From Rhizobium leguminosarum (lineage in GTDB: Bacteria; Pseudomonadota; Alphaproteobacteria; Rhizobiales; Rhizobiaceae): DNA of 64,000 nt. Under the pieces are notes generated by a model, which did no database searches, had not been told where the DNA came from, and saw only the letters and a list, made by a program, of their open reading frames with translations. The translations under genes and the position numbers were made by a program. Positions 43,854 through 53,811 of the stretch are shown piece after piece. Positions within the stretch are counted from its first letter, which is position 1, and every line of letters starts with the position of its first letter. The stretch covers positions 240,722 through 304,721 of the forward strand of contig NZ_LWBS01000220.1 in assembly GCF_001652265.1 (NCBI RefSeq), written 5' to 3'.

Positions 43854-44294
43854 TCACGCCATGTGACTTACATCGTCATGATGTCTGGCCAGAATCTTGT
43901 AGAGCTCTTTCAAACTGTCCGCACTCGGCCGTTCGGTGCTGTCCCCACCCGCCAGGCGCCAGACACGCTCGACATTGAGGTCCTGTGTGACTTGCGCAAG
44001 GTCATCGTTCAGCGAGCGAATGACGATCTCCGATCGACGCAGCCGCCACGACATTCTGACGAGCACTGCGAACGAGAGGAAAATGACGCCGGTGATGCCG
44101 AGAACAAGAACAGCGAACTGCCGGTCATCGAGAAGAGATAGATCGTTTCGAACGGTCGCCATAAAAAAAACGGCATTTTGAAATGCCATATAAAAATAGC
44201 TCATCAGATAGCTAGACCAATCTTCCATCACCAGCGCCCTCCCCCAGCGGTTCATATCTTGGAGTATGCTGAAAAGTCTAGCAGACACTGACAA
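43854..44294 (-). CDS. Small membrane protein with coiled region, unknown
   Basis: 146 residues. Two hydrophobic segments (about 28-46 and 60-82: FAVLVLGITGVIFLSFAVLV) followed by a basic stop-transfer (RMSWRLRRSE) and a heptad-like helix (IVIRSLNDDLAQVTQDLNVE). The C-terminus is soluble and probably cytoplasmic. It faces the GH10 gene divergently across 140 bases. Not recognised. Confidence 0.55.
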   Translation of the reverse strand: MSVSARLFSILQDMNRWGRALVMEDWSSYLMSYFYMAFQNAVFFMATVRNDLSLLDDRQFAVLVLGITGVIFLSFAVLVRMSWRLRRSEIVIRSLNDDLAQVTQDLNVERVWRLAGGDSTERPSADSLKELYKILARHHDDVSHMA

Positions 44295-44433
44295 TATCCC
44301 CTGCCGGGAAAGTATATTTGAGGTTGCATTAGCCTGCTGAATTGAACGCGAATCCCCTGGTGGATCGGTGCCGACGAGCTCGGTCCTTCAAATTCCACCG
44401 CGGACATGAAAAAAGCTAACAGTGAGAGATAGA

Positions 44434-45507
44434 ATGAATAGAAGACGTTTCCTCGCCTCGCTTCCGCTCGCTCTGTTATATGTTCGTGCAGGCCAGGCCT
44501 TGGCACAGGTGCCTGCCGCTGCAGGGTTACGCGCCCTTGCCGACAAGAAGTCGTTCCGATTCGGATCGGCAATCGACCTGCAAAACATCAACGATCCAAT
44601 CGCTTCCGAAATCTACATTGACAACGTCAATTCGATAACGCCGCGAAACGAGTTGAAGTGGAATGCGACGGAAAAGAGACCAGGCGTTTTCAGCTTCGGC
44701 AGTGCCGACCGCATGGTTGCATTTGCACGAAAAAACAACATGAGGGTTTATGGCCATACGCTGATCTGGTATCGCGTCCCGGGCTGGGTGTCGGACATCA
44801 CAGACGCAAAGACCATTCAGGCGGCGATGAACCGTCATATAAAACAGGTTGTCATTCGCTATAAGAACTCGATCGATGCTTGGGATGTGGTGAACGAACC
44901 GTTGGAATATGATGCACCGGATCTGCGGGATTGTGTTTTCCGACGCCTTCTTGGCGACGATTATATTCGTATGAGTTTCGACATGGCGCACCAGGCCAAT
45001 CCCGGCGCAACGCTGGTGCTCAACGAAACGCATCTGGAGAAAAAATCCGACGTGTTCGAACAGAAGCGTGCGCGCATCTTGAAAATCGTCGAGGATCTCG
45101 TGGCAAAAAAAACGCCGATCAATGCGGTGGGGCTGCAGGCGCATTTCCGCCCCGGTCTCGACCGGATCGATCCGGAAGGAATGGGGCGCTTCTGCGCGGC
45201 GCTGAAGGACATGGGTGTCGGCGTTTTCATCACCGAACTGGATGCGTCCTGCCACTTCCTGAACCGCGACAAATCTTTCACGCCGGCATCCTACGCCGAT
45301 ATTTTCAGTGACGTGATCACCGTGGCGGCCGAACATGGCGACTTGAAAGGCGTGACAGTATGGGGCATGTCGGAAAAATACGGCGAGCGCGATGAGAAAG
45401 CGGCCGATCCTGCCGCCGCTTGCACGAAGCGTGTTAATCTTTACGACGAAAATAATGCGCCAAGAAGTGCGATCGACGGTGTCCGGCGGGCAATAGAGGC
45501 GATGTGA
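44434..45507 (+). CDS. pssW: GH10 endo-beta-1,4-xylanase-type hydrolase, Tat-exported (PssW-like)
   Basis: 357 residues from the ATG at 44434. The N-terminus NRRRFLASLPLALL is a twin-arginine signal, so the folded enzyme goes to the periplasm. GH10 catalytic residues are intact: acid/base Glu about 155 in DAWDVVNEPLEY and nucleophile Glu about 268 in GVFITELDAS; NELKW and YGHTLIWY are further family blocks. GH10 enzymes cut beta-1,4-xylan; in the R. leguminosarum EPS locus a GH10 protein (PssW) is thought to act on the polysaccharide itself. Position at the head of the EPS genes supports that role. Confidence 0.8.
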   Translation: MNRRRFLASLPLALLYVRAGQALAQVPAAAGLRALADKKSFRFGSAIDLQNINDPIASEIYIDNVNSITPRNELKWNATEKRPGVFSFGSADRMVAFARKNNMRVYGHTLIWYRVPGWVSDITDAKTIQAAMNRHIKQVVIRYKNSIDAWDVVNEPLEYDAPDLRDCVFRRLLGDDYIRMSFDMAHQANPGATLVLNETHLEKKSDVFEQKRARILKIVEDLVAKKTPINAVGLQAHFRPGLDRIDPEGMGRFCAALKDMGVGVFITELDASCHFLNRDKSFTPASYADIFSDVITVAAEHGDLKGVTVWGMSEKYGERDEKAADPAAACTKRVNLYDENNAPRSAIDGVRRAIEAM

Positions 45508-45538
45508 TGCACAAGACAACGGAGACGCTAACAGATTC

Positions 45539-46690
45539 ATGAAAAAAGCCGTTATTTATGTGGAAAAATTTTTGCCTGCCAGCCAGGCATTTGTTCTCAA
45601 CCAGGCGGTAGCGTTTCGTACTTTCGAAGCTGAAATTCTTGCCGGCTCGCGAATTTCTTCGGCGCATACAAAAAAATCCACTGTTCCGGTTCATGACATC
45701 CGTCGGTCTCCCATTGCGCGGGCCGGTGAACTGCTGCTGAAAATCCCGCAGATCGGCCTTCCCTTCCTCTTTCCTGCGATCGGCAAAGCCGATCTTGTTC
45801 ACGCCCATTTCGGTAAGAACGGGTATGTCATTGGCCCGCTGGCCCGGGCCGCCGGCAAGCCGCTCGTCACGACGTTCCACGGCTTCGATGCCACCTATCG
45901 CGGCGACCCGAAAAAGCCGGGCGGCTTCAATCAGGTGCGTTTCTTCGCCAAGGGCCGGAGCGAGATGGCGGGCTGGAACAGCTGGAACATCGCCGTTTCC
46001 GATTTCATCCGCGACCGGCTGCTGGCCCTCGGCTTTCCAGCCGAACGCGTCTATCGCCATCATATCGGCATCGATCTCGATCTCTTCAAAATGGAACCCC
46101 GCCCCCGAAAAAAAGGGCTCGTGGTTTCAATTGCCCGCTTCGTCGACTATAAGGGCCATCGTTTCATGATCGATGCGCTTTCGCGTGTGGCCGCCGCCGG
46201 CACCCCGGTCGAATTCGTCATGGTCGGCCAGGGTCCCTTGAAGGAGGAAATCGAAGCACTGGCGCGTCGTTCCTTGCCAAGCGTCACGATCCATGAAAAT
46301 CTGTCGCAGACTGAGATAAGAGATCTGCTCGCCAGTGCGGAGCTTTATCTCCATGGAAGCGTGACCCTCGACAATGGTCACGCCGAAGCTTTCGGCCTCG
46401 CAAATCTCGAGGCGGAAGCCGTCGGTACTCCGGTCGTCGCATTTCGCTCGGGAGGCGTCGGCGAAGCGATCGAAGAGGGGAAAACTGGTTATCTCGTGGA
46501 GGAGCGGGATGTCGCGGGAATGGCGGACGCGGTCGGAAGACTGCTCAACGACCAGACCCTGTGGACAGCCTTTAGCGCGCGGGCACCGCTTCTGGTGGCC
46601 GAACGCTTCGACTTACGTCGTCAGACGGGGACGCTCGAGGACTATTACAGTTCCGTGCTAGACGAATTTTCCAGCCGGGGTCAGACTTGA
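45539..46690 (+). CDS. pssS: Family 4 glycosyltransferase of EPS assembly (PssS-like)
   Basis: 383 residues. GT-B fold: VHAHFGKNGYVIGPLARAAG and TTFHGFDATYRGDPKKPGGF in the N-terminal half; SIARFVDYKGHRFMIDALSR, FVMVGQGPLKEEIEAL and the donor site GHAEAFGLANLEAEAVGTPV in the C-terminal half, the E(x7)E pattern of retaining GT4. It transfers one sugar of the EPS repeat unit at the inner face of the membrane. Its stop overlaps the next start by one base. The symbol is from gene order. Confidence 0.75.
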   Translation: MKKAVIYVEKFLPASQAFVLNQAVAFRTFEAEILAGSRISSAHTKKSTVPVHDIRRSPIARAGELLLKIPQIGLPFLFPAIGKADLVHAHFGKNGYVIGPLARAAGKPLVTTFHGFDATYRGDPKKPGGFNQVRFFAKGRSEMAGWNSWNIAVSDFIRDRLLALGFPAERVYRHHIGIDLDLFKMEPRPRKKGLVVSIARFVDYKGHRFMIDALSRVAAAGTPVEFVMVGQGPLKEEIEALARRSLPSVTIHENLSQTEIRDLLASAELYLHGSVTLDNGHAEAFGLANLEAEAVGTPVVAFRSGGVGEAIEEGKTGYLVEERDVAGMADAVGRLLNDQTLWTAFSARAPLLVAERFDLRRQTGTLEDYYSSVLDEFSSRGQT

Positions 46691-47196
46691 TGGTGCAGAC
46701 AGGAAAAAAGCCAAAGTGGGGACTGAACGTATTTCGGCCGCTGCGGAACGGATTTGTGAGGGCCAAATGGCTCTACTATACGAAGTTCTGGGGAATGGAC
46801 ATCGATCCGACCGCGAGCTTTTCCTTGAGCGTGCGTTTCGACAAGACCAACCCTAAGGGATTGCATATCGGCGCGGAAACTTACGTCGCCTTTGAGGCGG
46901 CGATTCTGACCCACGACCTCACACGCGGGCTCTACCTTCACACGAGAATCGGCAAACGCTGCTTCATCGGCGCCCGCAGCATCATTCTGCCCGGCGTCGA
47001 GATCGGCGACGAATGCGTCATCGGCTCGGGCTCGGTGGTGACCAAGAGCGTGCCGCCGCGCTCGCTCGTCGCTGGCAATCCGGCAAAGATAATCCGCAGC
47101 GACATCAAGATCATTTCGCGTTACGGACGCATGGCACGCGAAGATGAGATGGTCTCGCAGATCGTGACGCACTTGCCGACTGGAGAAGCACGATGA
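46690..47196 (+). CDS. pssR: Hexapeptide-repeat O-acetyltransferase (PssR-like)
   Basis: 168 residues from the ATG at 46690. A left-handed beta-helix formed by hexapeptide repeats ([52 protein letters not shown]), with His in [10 protein letters not shown] as probable catalytic base. Such enzymes move acetyl from acetyl-CoA to a sugar hydroxyl. EPS of R. leguminosarum is acetylated, and PssR is the acetyltransferase at this place in the gene order. ATGA overlap with the next gene. Confidence 0.75.
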   Translation: MVQTGKKPKWGLNVFRPLRNGFVRAKWLYYTKFWGMDIDPTASFSLSVRFDKTNPKGLHIGAETYVAFEAAILTHDLTRGLYLHTRIGKRCFIGARSIILPGVEIGDECVIGSGSVVTKSVPPRSLVAGNPAKIIRSDIKIISRYGRMAREDEMVSQIVTHLPTGEAR

Positions 47197-48095
47197 AGAT
47201 GTTTGCCTACCGGGGGAAACACGAGAATTTTGGCGACGAACTGAACCATTGGCTTTGGGAGCGCCTACTGCCCGGCTTCTTCGACGACGACGAAAGCCAA
47301 CTTTTTCTCGGCATCGGTTCGATTCTCTACGACAATTTCGACCCTAATATGCAGAAGATTGTCTTCGGCTCGGGCTATGGCGGCTACACCAACCCGCCGA
47401 AAGTCGATCGCAACTGGACATTCTATTTCGTGCGCGGAAAGAAGACTGCCGAAATCCTCGGCATCGATCCGAGCTACGCCATCGGCGATTCGGGTATCCT
47501 CACGCGCAGCTGCTGGGATGCGAAAAGCATCGAGAAGCGCTACCCGGTCTCTTTCATGCCGCATTACGAAAGCGCGATGTATGGCAGTTGGGATAAGGCC
47601 TGCGAGCTCGCAGGGATTCACTATATCGATCCCCGCTGGTCTGTGGAAAAGGTTCTGACCGAAATCAGCGCATCGCATAAAGTGGTCTCCGAGGCGATGC
47701 ATGGCTGCATTATCTCAGACGCGCTGCGCGTTCCCTGGCGGGCTATCCGGCCGATCGCGCCGGGGAATCGAGCCAAGTGGTACGATTGGGCAAGTGCGCT
47801 TGATCTCGAGATCGACTTCGACGCGATTGGCCCGTCAAATATCGTCGAAGCAGGCGCGTCGCTGGTACGAAAAAACACCTACCTTTTGAAGAACATAACG
47901 TTCCGCCACCGCCGCATCCGACAGCTCACTGGCAACTATGTCTTTGGGTCGACGGTCAAGACGTTGCAGCGGGTAGCAGAGAAGCCGGGCCAGCTGAGCA
48001 CAGATGAGTCTATTATAAAGGCGCACGACAGAATGCTGCTTGAGCTAAACCGACTGAAGCAAGATTTTTCCAAGAAAACGGCAAGCGTCGTGTGA
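47193..48095 (+). CDS. pssM: Polysaccharide pyruvyl transferase (PssM-like)
   Basis: 300 residues. Pyruvyl-transferase family pattern: [61 protein letters not shown], and [20 protein letters not shown], where the Ser-Glu/His block is the conserved C-terminal motif. These enzymes put a pyruvate ketal on a terminal sugar with phosphoenolpyruvate as donor. EPS of R. leguminosarum carries pyruvate on the side chain. Coupled by overlap to the acetyltransferase gene. Confidence 0.8.
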   Translation: MKMFAYRGKHENFGDELNHWLWERLLPGFFDDDESQLFLGIGSILYDNFDPNMQKIVFGSGYGGYTNPPKVDRNWTFYFVRGKKTAEILGIDPSYAIGDSGILTRSCWDAKSIEKRYPVSFMPHYESAMYGSWDKACELAGIHYIDPRWSVEKVLTEISASHKVVSEAMHGCIISDALRVPWRAIRPIAPGNRAKWYDWASALDLEIDFDAIGPSNIVEAGASLVRKNTYLLKNITFRHRRIRQLTGNYVFGSTVKTLQRVAEKPGQLSTDESIIKAHDRMLLELNRLKQDFSKKTASVV

Positions 48096-48245
48096 TGTCG
48101 CAAACCGAGTTCGTGACGAGGCAATAGGCATGATCCTTTCTAACTCCATCAACCCGCTCTGCCCTGCCGAAGGGGAGAAGCACTTTGGACGGGTGTGCAG
48201 CCCACTTAAATGGTCGATGTCCTGGTCGTGCGGAGCCATTGATCT

Positions 48246-49748
48246 ATGAGCAGTGTTACCGACCGGCTGATCCAAGGCAGCATATGGCTGAGTCTGTCCC
48301 GCGCCATCGTCAACGGGCTTTCCGCACTCAGCACCTTTGTCCTGGCCTGGTATCTCGTGCCGGCCGACTTTGGTCTCGTTGCTATCGCAACGACGATCCA
48401 GGTCATTTTGAGCTCCGTCACCGAACTTTCGCTAAACCAGGCGCTTATCCGCCACGAATCTCCGAGCGAAGTTCACTTCAGTGCGGTGTGGACGTTGAGC
48501 GTGACGCGAAGCGCGGTATTGGCGCTGCTGTTTGCTGCCAGTGCCTATCCGATCGCCGAGTTTTACAACGAGCCCCGGCTGACGAGCGTCATGCTTGCCT
48601 TGAGTTTCAGCCTGCTCCTGAGTGGTCTCGCCAATCCGCGCCGCGTCATGCTCCAGCGTGATCTGATCTTCTGGCAGGAGTTCGTACTCAACGTCTCGCA
48701 AAAGCTGGTCGGCTTCGTCGTGACGGTGGCAATTGCTGCCATCTACCAGAGTTATTGGGCGCTCGTTGTCGGCACCCTCGCCTACCAGGTCACGAATATC
48801 ATCGTTTCCTATACCGTCCTGCCATTCTGGCCGCGCATAACGTTCCGGCATGCACGGGAATTGTTTTCGTTCTCGCTCTGGCTGACGGCCGGACAGATCG
48901 TCAACACGTTGAACTGGCGGGTCGAGTATCTGTTAATCGGCAAGATGCTGGGCGCCACGCAGCTTGGCCATTATACCGTCGGCAATACTCTTTCGACTCT
49001 GCCGACGCGCGAGGCGACGGCGCCGTTGAACCAGACGATTTACCCGGGTTTTTCGAAGGTCCGCAACGACCCGGTCCGGCTTGTCGCAGCCTATCAGCGT
49101 GCACAGGCGCTTCTGGCGGCGGTGGCGCTTCCCGCCGGAATCGGCATGGCAGTGGTAGCTGATCCGATGATGCGGCTTGCCTTGGGAGAAAAGTGGATTC
49201 CCGCCATCTTCATCGTACAGGCGCTCGCATCGGTCTTCGCTCTGCAGACCCTCGGTTCGCTCGTCCAACCGCTGGGCATGGCAAAGGGTCATACCAAGAT
49301 GCTGTTCATCCGCGACACGCAGATGCTGGTGGTCCGCGTGCCCATCATCATCGCGGGTCTCATGATGGCCGGGCTTCCGGGCGTCGTTTATGCACGCGTG
49401 TTGACGGGCCTGATTTCCACCGTAGTCAACATGCTTCTCGTCAAGCGCTTGATCAATCTGCCATTCTTCCAGCAGCTCGCGGCAAACTTTCGCGCGCTTG
49501 CCAGTGTCGCCGTGATGGCTGCCGGCGTCTGGGGATTGTCGCATGTCCTGAACACTCCCACCGACAAGTTGGCGCTGGCCCTTCACCTGGCCATCCTCGT
49601 CGTCGCTGGCGGTATCCTCTATGTCGGTTCCAGCTTTGTCCTTTGGCTCGCGATGAAGAAGCCAACCGGCCCGGAAACTGAAGTTCAGCGTATCGTTGTC
49701 AAGTTCCTGTCAAAAGCCAAACGTATTGCCGTACCCAAGTCGGCCTGA
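48246..49748 (+). CDS. pssL: Wzx-type flippase (PssL-like)
   Basis: 500 residues with 12-14 hydrophobic segments and the PST family look (SIWLSLSRAIVNGLSALSTF at the start, LVPADFGLVAIATTIQVI, LNWRVEYLLIGKMLGATQLG, KWIPAIFIVQALASVFALQT). It would move the lipid-linked EPS repeat unit from cytoplasmic to periplasmic side for polymerisation. It lies between the two pyruvyl-transferase genes, as pssL does. A 150-base gap separates it from pssM. Confidence 0.8.
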   Translation: MSSVTDRLIQGSIWLSLSRAIVNGLSALSTFVLAWYLVPADFGLVAIATTIQVILSSVTELSLNQALIRHESPSEVHFSAVWTLSVTRSAVLALLFAASAYPIAEFYNEPRLTSVMLALSFSLLLSGLANPRRVMLQRDLIFWQEFVLNVSQKLVGFVVTVAIAAIYQSYWALVVGTLAYQVTNIIVSYTVLPFWPRITFRHARELFSFSLWLTAGQIVNTLNWRVEYLLIGKMLGATQLGHYTVGNTLSTLPTREATAPLNQTIYPGFSKVRNDPVRLVAAYQRAQALLAAVALPAGIGMAVVADPMMRLALGEKWIPAIFIVQALASVFALQTLGSLVQPLGMAKGHTKMLFIRDTQMLVVRVPIIIAGLMMAGLPGVVYARVLTGLISTVVNMLLVKRLINLPFFQQLAANFRALASVAVMAAGVWGLSHVLNTPTDKLALALHLAILVVAGGILYVGSSFVLWLAMKKPTGPETEVQRIVVKFLSKAKRIAVPKSA

Positions 49749-49778
49749 AGCGAAACGAACATCAAGAAGAGAGGCAGA

Positions 49779-50810
49779 ATGACCAGCCAATCCAGATCGG
49801 AGCTGATCGCAAAACTCAATGGCATGATCCATGATTGCCTCAAGGACTATGTCTCGCGCGACGAACCGCTTGCGATTCTCGACTTTCCTGACATCCGCAA
49901 TTGCGGCGACTCGGCAATCTGGCTGGGTGAGATGGCCTATCTCAAGGATCGCTTCGGCAAGCGCCCGGACTATGTTTCCAGACTGTACGACTTCTCCGCC
50001 GACGAACTGAAACGGCGCGTACCGACCGGCCCGATCTTCATTCACGGCGGCGGCAATTTCGGCGATATCTGGGTTGCCCACCAGGATTTCCGCGAAGCGA
50101 TCATGGAGCGTTTCCCGGATCGGCAGATCATCCAGTTCCCGCAGTCGATCCACTACAGTTCGCCTGAGCGCATCGAGCAATCCAAACGGGCAATCGGGCG
50201 CCACAAGAATTTCGTGCTGCTCGTGCGCGACGAAGAATCGAAGGAGTTTTCCGAAAAACACTTCGACTGCACCGTACGACTATGCCCCGATATGGCTTTT
50301 GCCATCGGCCCGCTTGCGGAAAGGGCGACACAGATTCCCGTCCTCGCCATGTTGCGGGAGGATGCTGAACGGGTTGGCGGTACCGATCGCAAAATTCCTT
50401 CCGATATTCCTGTGGAAGACTGGATTACCGAGTCGAAACGGAAGGTCGATATCGCCAAGAAGTTGGGGGTAGCTTCGGCCTATCTCGCATTGAAGCCGAG
50501 CGAAGTTGCCTTGCGCAGACTGGATGCTGCGGCACACAACCGTTTCGAGCGCGGCATCAGTCAGATTTCGCGTGCCCGCGCAATCGTGACCGATCGCCTG
50601 CACGTCCATATCTGCTCGCTGCTGCTCGGCCGCCCGCATGCCGTGCTGGACAACAGCTATGGAAAGATCCGCCGCTTCATGAATGCTTTCTCCGGCGGAA
50701 CCGACCTTTCATACAAGGCAACCTCGCTCGAGGACGGAATAGAGTGGGCGCGTGGTCAGGCAGCCAAGGGGCGTGTCGATGAAAAAGAAGCTGTAAGCTT
50801 GCGGGCTTAA
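49779..50810 (+). CDS. pssK: Polysaccharide pyruvyl transferase (PssK-like)
   Basis: 343 residues. FPDIRNCGDSAIWLGEMAYL, FIHGGGNFGDIW, IIQFPQSIHYSS, LVRDEESKEFSEKHFDC, then the conserved end block RAIVTDRLHVHICSLLLGRP and AVLDNSYGKIR. This is the canonical pyruvyl-transferase layout, longer than the gene at 47193 and not closely similar to it. Together they would give two pyruvate ketals per repeat unit, matching what is known of R. leguminosarum EPS. Confidence 0.8.
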   Translation: MTSQSRSELIAKLNGMIHDCLKDYVSRDEPLAILDFPDIRNCGDSAIWLGEMAYLKDRFGKRPDYVSRLYDFSADELKRRVPTGPIFIHGGGNFGDIWVAHQDFREAIMERFPDRQIIQFPQSIHYSSPERIEQSKRAIGRHKNFVLLVRDEESKEFSEKHFDCTVRLCPDMAFAIGPLAERATQIPVLAMLREDAERVGGTDRKIPSDIPVEDWITESKRKVDIAKKLGVASAYLALKPSEVALRRLDAAAHNRFERGISQISRARAIVTDRLHVHICSLLLGRPHAVLDNSYGKIRRFMNAFSGGTDLSYKATSLEDGIEWARGQAAKGRVDEKEAVSLRA

Positions 50811-50821
50811 GGGGGCATTCG

Positions 50822-51643
50822 ATGACACTTGTCACCTTCATTATTCCGGTCCGCCATCAGGACAATGCCCGTGATTGGAGCAGGCTGAAGGCAAACCTGA
50901 CCCAGACCGTGGCCTCCATTTCCAACCAGACCAACGGAGACTGGCGCGGCATCATCGTGGCAAACGAAGGCGCCGATCTGCCTGACCTGCCGGAAAAATT
51001 CTCCGCCGTGCGTGTCACCTTTCCGCCTAACGACCTGCATGAATTGGGAAAGGGCAGCAAAGAAGACTTCCTTGATGCCTTCCGGGCAGACAAAGGGCGT
51101 CGCGTTCTGAGCGGTATGCTGAATGCCACCGACAGTCGCTTCTTCATGATTGTCGATGACGACGATTTCGTCAGCTCGCGGATCGTTCAACACGTATCCG
51201 ACAATCGGGACGCCAACGGATGGACGATTGACCATGGTTATATCTGGGACGATGGCGGCAACTTCCTGTTTGGCCACGACGACTTCAGCCATCTCTGCGG
51301 TACCTCATTGATCATTCGTGCCGATCTCTACGAACTGCCGACCCGCTTTGAGGATGCTTCGCTGGACTGGATCAAGTCGATGCTCGGCAGCCATGTCCGC
51401 ATAGCGGATATTCTTGCGCAACGGGGAGCGCCGCTCACGAAGCTTCCCTTTCGCGGGGCGGTCTATCGGGTCGCCCACGGCGGATCGCATAGTCAGGCAC
51501 CCAGCCTGCTGCGACAGTATTTCCTGAACCGCGGCGTACTCACCAAACCGCGGCGGTGGTTGCGCAATCTTCGTAAGCTGAGGATAGTCGGCGAGGGTCA
51601 CAGGCGCGAATTTTTTGGTAAGACGCGGTCGAACCCCGCGTAA
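50822..51643 (+). CDS. Glycosyltransferase-like protein of the EPS locus
   Basis: 273 residues. A GT-A-like start (VTFIIPVRHQDNARDWSRLK) with SISNQTNGDWRGIIVANEGA and a DxD-like acidic block FMIVDDDDFVSSRIVQHVSD. The later domain (GYIWDDGGNFLFGHDDFSHL) differs from the GT2 genes downstream. It probably transfers a sugar of the repeat unit. In the R. leguminosarum order this would be one of pssF-pssJ; I do not assign which. Confidence 0.65.
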   Translation: MTLVTFIIPVRHQDNARDWSRLKANLTQTVASISNQTNGDWRGIIVANEGADLPDLPEKFSAVRVTFPPNDLHELGKGSKEDFLDAFRADKGRRVLSGMLNATDSRFFMIVDDDDFVSSRIVQHVSDNRDANGWTIDHGYIWDDGGNFLFGHDDFSHLCGTSLIIRADLYELPTRFEDASLDWIKSMLGSHVRIADILAQRGAPLTKLPFRGAVYRVAHGGSHSQAPSLLRQYFLNRGVLTKPRRWLRNLRKLRIVGEGHRREFFGKTRSNPA

Positions 51644-51726
51644 GCGCCGATCCCATTCGAACATCGCACAGGCGGTCAAAATATGAAGCTCTTCTCTTTC
51701 GACTTCACCAAGAGGGTTGTTAACTG

Positions 51727-52671
51727 ATGTCGGATCTATTGGTCAGCGTGCTCTTTTCATCCTACAATGGCGCCAGCCGCCGGCTGCGCCATACTTTGGA
51801 TTCCTTGGTGCGCCAGGAGCTTCCCCATGATCGGTGGGAACTGATAGCCGTCGACAACAACAGCAATGACGGCACGTTTGATCTTTTGGAAACCTATAGC
51901 GACAAGCTTCCCATCACCATCCTGCAGCAGCGGAAGCCCGGAAAGTCCGGCGCGCTGAACATGGCCTTGGATCGGGTGAAGGGGGATCTCGTCGTCTTTA
52001 CGGACGACGATGTTCGCGCCGAACCGAACTGGCTGACAGCGATCGTCGACTGCGCCGCGGCCCATCCGAGTTACGGCGTCTTCGGCGGCAGAATCGTCCC
52101 TGAATGGGAGAAAGAACCAAAGGACAGGTTTATCGAATGGATTCCGATGGGATCCACCTTTGCGATAGTCGATGACACCCAAAGCGGACCGTGTGACCCG
52201 ACGAAAGTCTGGGGCCCGAATACGATCGTCCGGCGAGAGCTGCTCGGAACAAGCGTGCGCTACCGCGAAGATATCGGTCCTCTTCCCGGAAAGATTTTTG
52301 CCATGGGTGAAGATGCGGAAATCATCATTCGCCTGGCGGCCAATGGCGCCAAGTCCTATCGATGCGCCGAGGCGGTGGTCCATCATTGGATTCCGGCATC
52401 GAGCGTGACCGAGGGTTGGGTGCAGAAAAGAGGCGAGCGGCTTGGCTACGGCATGCCGGCGCTCTTTCCCGACGAGGTGCCCGGAGGGGTGAGGTTAAGC
52501 GGAGTTCCGCTTCCGACCTGGATCGAAAGCGCACAATGGGCCCTCCGGGCAGCAATGCTTTATCTCCTGCCGCGATCGAAGAAACGTTTCTGGGCGATCT
52601 GGAAATATTATTACATGCGTGGCTATCGCGCCGGAATTCGCCGATACGTTTCTCAGACGATGACGCAGTAA
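51727..52671 (+). CDS. Family 2 glycosyltransferase, paralogue A1
   Basis: 314 residues. GT-A domain: LVSVLFSSYNGASRRLRHTL, AVDNNSNDGTFDLLETY, VFTDDDVRAEPNWL (DDD about 99-101), MGEDAEIIIRLAANG. The C-terminal part (HHWIPASSVTEGWVQKRGER, LPRSKKRFWAIWKYYYMRGY) is almost the same as in the gene at 53903, so the two are recent duplicates. Acceptor and donor are unknown. Downstream lies the scar of the duplicated unit. Confidence 0.82.
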   Translation: MSDLLVSVLFSSYNGASRRLRHTLDSLVRQELPHDRWELIAVDNNSNDGTFDLLETYSDKLPITILQQRKPGKSGALNMALDRVKGDLVVFTDDDVRAEPNWLTAIVDCAAAHPSYGVFGGRIVPEWEKEPKDRFIEWIPMGSTFAIVDDTQSGPCDPTKVWGPNTIVRRELLGTSVRYREDIGPLPGKIFAMGEDAEIIIRLAANGAKSYRCAEAVVHHWIPASSVTEGWVQKRGERLGYGMPALFPDEVPGGVRLSGVPLPTWIESAQWALRAAMLYLLPRSKKRFWAIWKYYYMRGYRAGIRRYVSQTMTQ

Positions 52672-52694
52672 TCGATTGCACAGGAGGCAGTAAT

Positions 52695-52883
52695 TTGAAA
52701 CTCTCGATGCTCATCAAAAATTTATGGCAGTATTTGCGCCCACGCATCGACAGCGTTCTATCGCAGGCCCAAGACATCGGTAACGGCGTGACCCGAATCG
52801 CACAGGGAAGCGACCCGACCGAAATGAGGTCCGGAGCATCAAATGAGCAAAGTCAAGGTTACAATACTGTTCTCAACTTATAA
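52695..52883 (+). pseudogene. Truncated start of a GT2 gene (duplication scar)
   Basis: AGGAGG then a TTG at 52695, reading LKLSMLIKNLWQYLRPRIDS and VLSQ, is a near copy of the start of the GT2 gene at 54874 (LKLSVLINNFNYGQYLRPCI, DSVLSQ), with a small internal deletion. Similarity ends near 52775; the frame runs on to a stop at 52881-52883 inside the next gene. The catalytic part is absent. It follows paralogue A1 exactly as the intact gene follows paralogue A2. Confidence 0.8.
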
Positions 52884-53811
52884 CGGCGAGAAGACTCTGC
52901 CAACGATGCTTGACGCACTATGCGCTTCCACCCTACCGCAGGAAAAATGGAAAATCGTTGCGGTCGACAACAACAGCAGCGACGACACTGCAGCAGTCTT
53001 GAATTCCTATAAGGAGCGGCTTCCGCTGGAAGTTTATTTTGAGCCAAAACAAGGTAAGCAGTACGCATTGACTTTGGGCTTCCGCCATCTGGAGGGCGAA
53101 CTCGTCATTTTAACCGATGACGACGTCATTCCCGCGCCGGATTGGATCGAGCAGTTTCTCACCTTGGCGGATCAGCAGCCACAGTTTGCCATATTCGGCG
53201 GCCTAATAAGGCCAGAATGGGAGGAAAGGCCGGCATCGTGGCTCATCAATTACGGGCATCTGGGGATTCTTTATGCACTAAATGACGGTCTACCCGAGGG
53301 GCCGATTTCAGCGGCATTGATATCGGGGCCGAATTCGGCCTTCCGTCGTTCCATTTTAGGATCCAGTTATATCGTTCACGACGGCCTCGGCCCCGATGCC
53401 ACTGTCGCTCAGTTCCCCATGGGTGAGGATACTGCTTTCGCTCTCAGGTTGGAGAAGAATGGAGCCAAGGCTTTTCACTCGCGGCATCCCGGGGTTCGGC
53501 ACATTGTCAGGAAGGGCTATGTGAACGAAGGCTGGGTTTTGCGGCGCGGCGAGCGTTATGGCATGGGCTTGGTTATCGTTCGGCCGGACCTCTTCGACAG
53601 CAAAACGAAAATTGGCGGTCTGCCCATCGCTAGCGCCTTAAGATGGCTTCTGATGGTGCCGGCCAGCGTCGTCGTCAAGAGATTTCCGCTAAGCGGCGTT
53701 CGCTTCAAATTGCTCTGGGCGCAGTCGGTGAGACAGGGGATCCTGCGCCAATTTCTCAAGCAGCGATCTACCATGAATAAAACGATCTACTCTCAGGTCG
53801 GTGCCAAATGA
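52843..53811 (+). CDS. Family 2 glycosyltransferase, inserted paralogue
   Basis: 322 residues from the ATG at 52843 (GGAGC before it). KVTILFSTYNGEKTLPTMLD, VDNNSSDDTAAVLNSYKERL, ILTDDDVIPAPDWIEQF, MGEDTAFALRLEKNG, VNEGWVLRRGERYGMGLVIV. Same subfamily as A1 and A2 but clearly more distant. Its codon usage looks slightly less GC-rich than the neighbours. It occupies the place where the duplicated GT2 partner gene is truncated, so it probably came in with or after the rearrangement. Its stop overlaps the next small frame (ATGA). Confidence 0.8.
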   Translation: MSKVKVTILFSTYNGEKTLPTMLDALCASTLPQEKWKIVAVDNNSSDDTAAVLNSYKERLPLEVYFEPKQGKQYALTLGFRHLEGELVILTDDDVIPAPDWIEQFLTLADQQPQFAIFGGLIRPEWEERPASWLINYGHLGILYALNDGLPEGPISAALISGPNSAFRRSILGSSYIVHDGLGPDATVAQFPMGEDTAFALRLEKNGAKAFHSRHPGVRHIVRKGYVNEGWVLRRGERYGMGLVIVRPDLFDSKTKIGGLPIASALRWLLMVPASVVVKRFPLSGVRFKLLWAQSVRQGILRQFLKQRSTMNKTIYSQVGAK

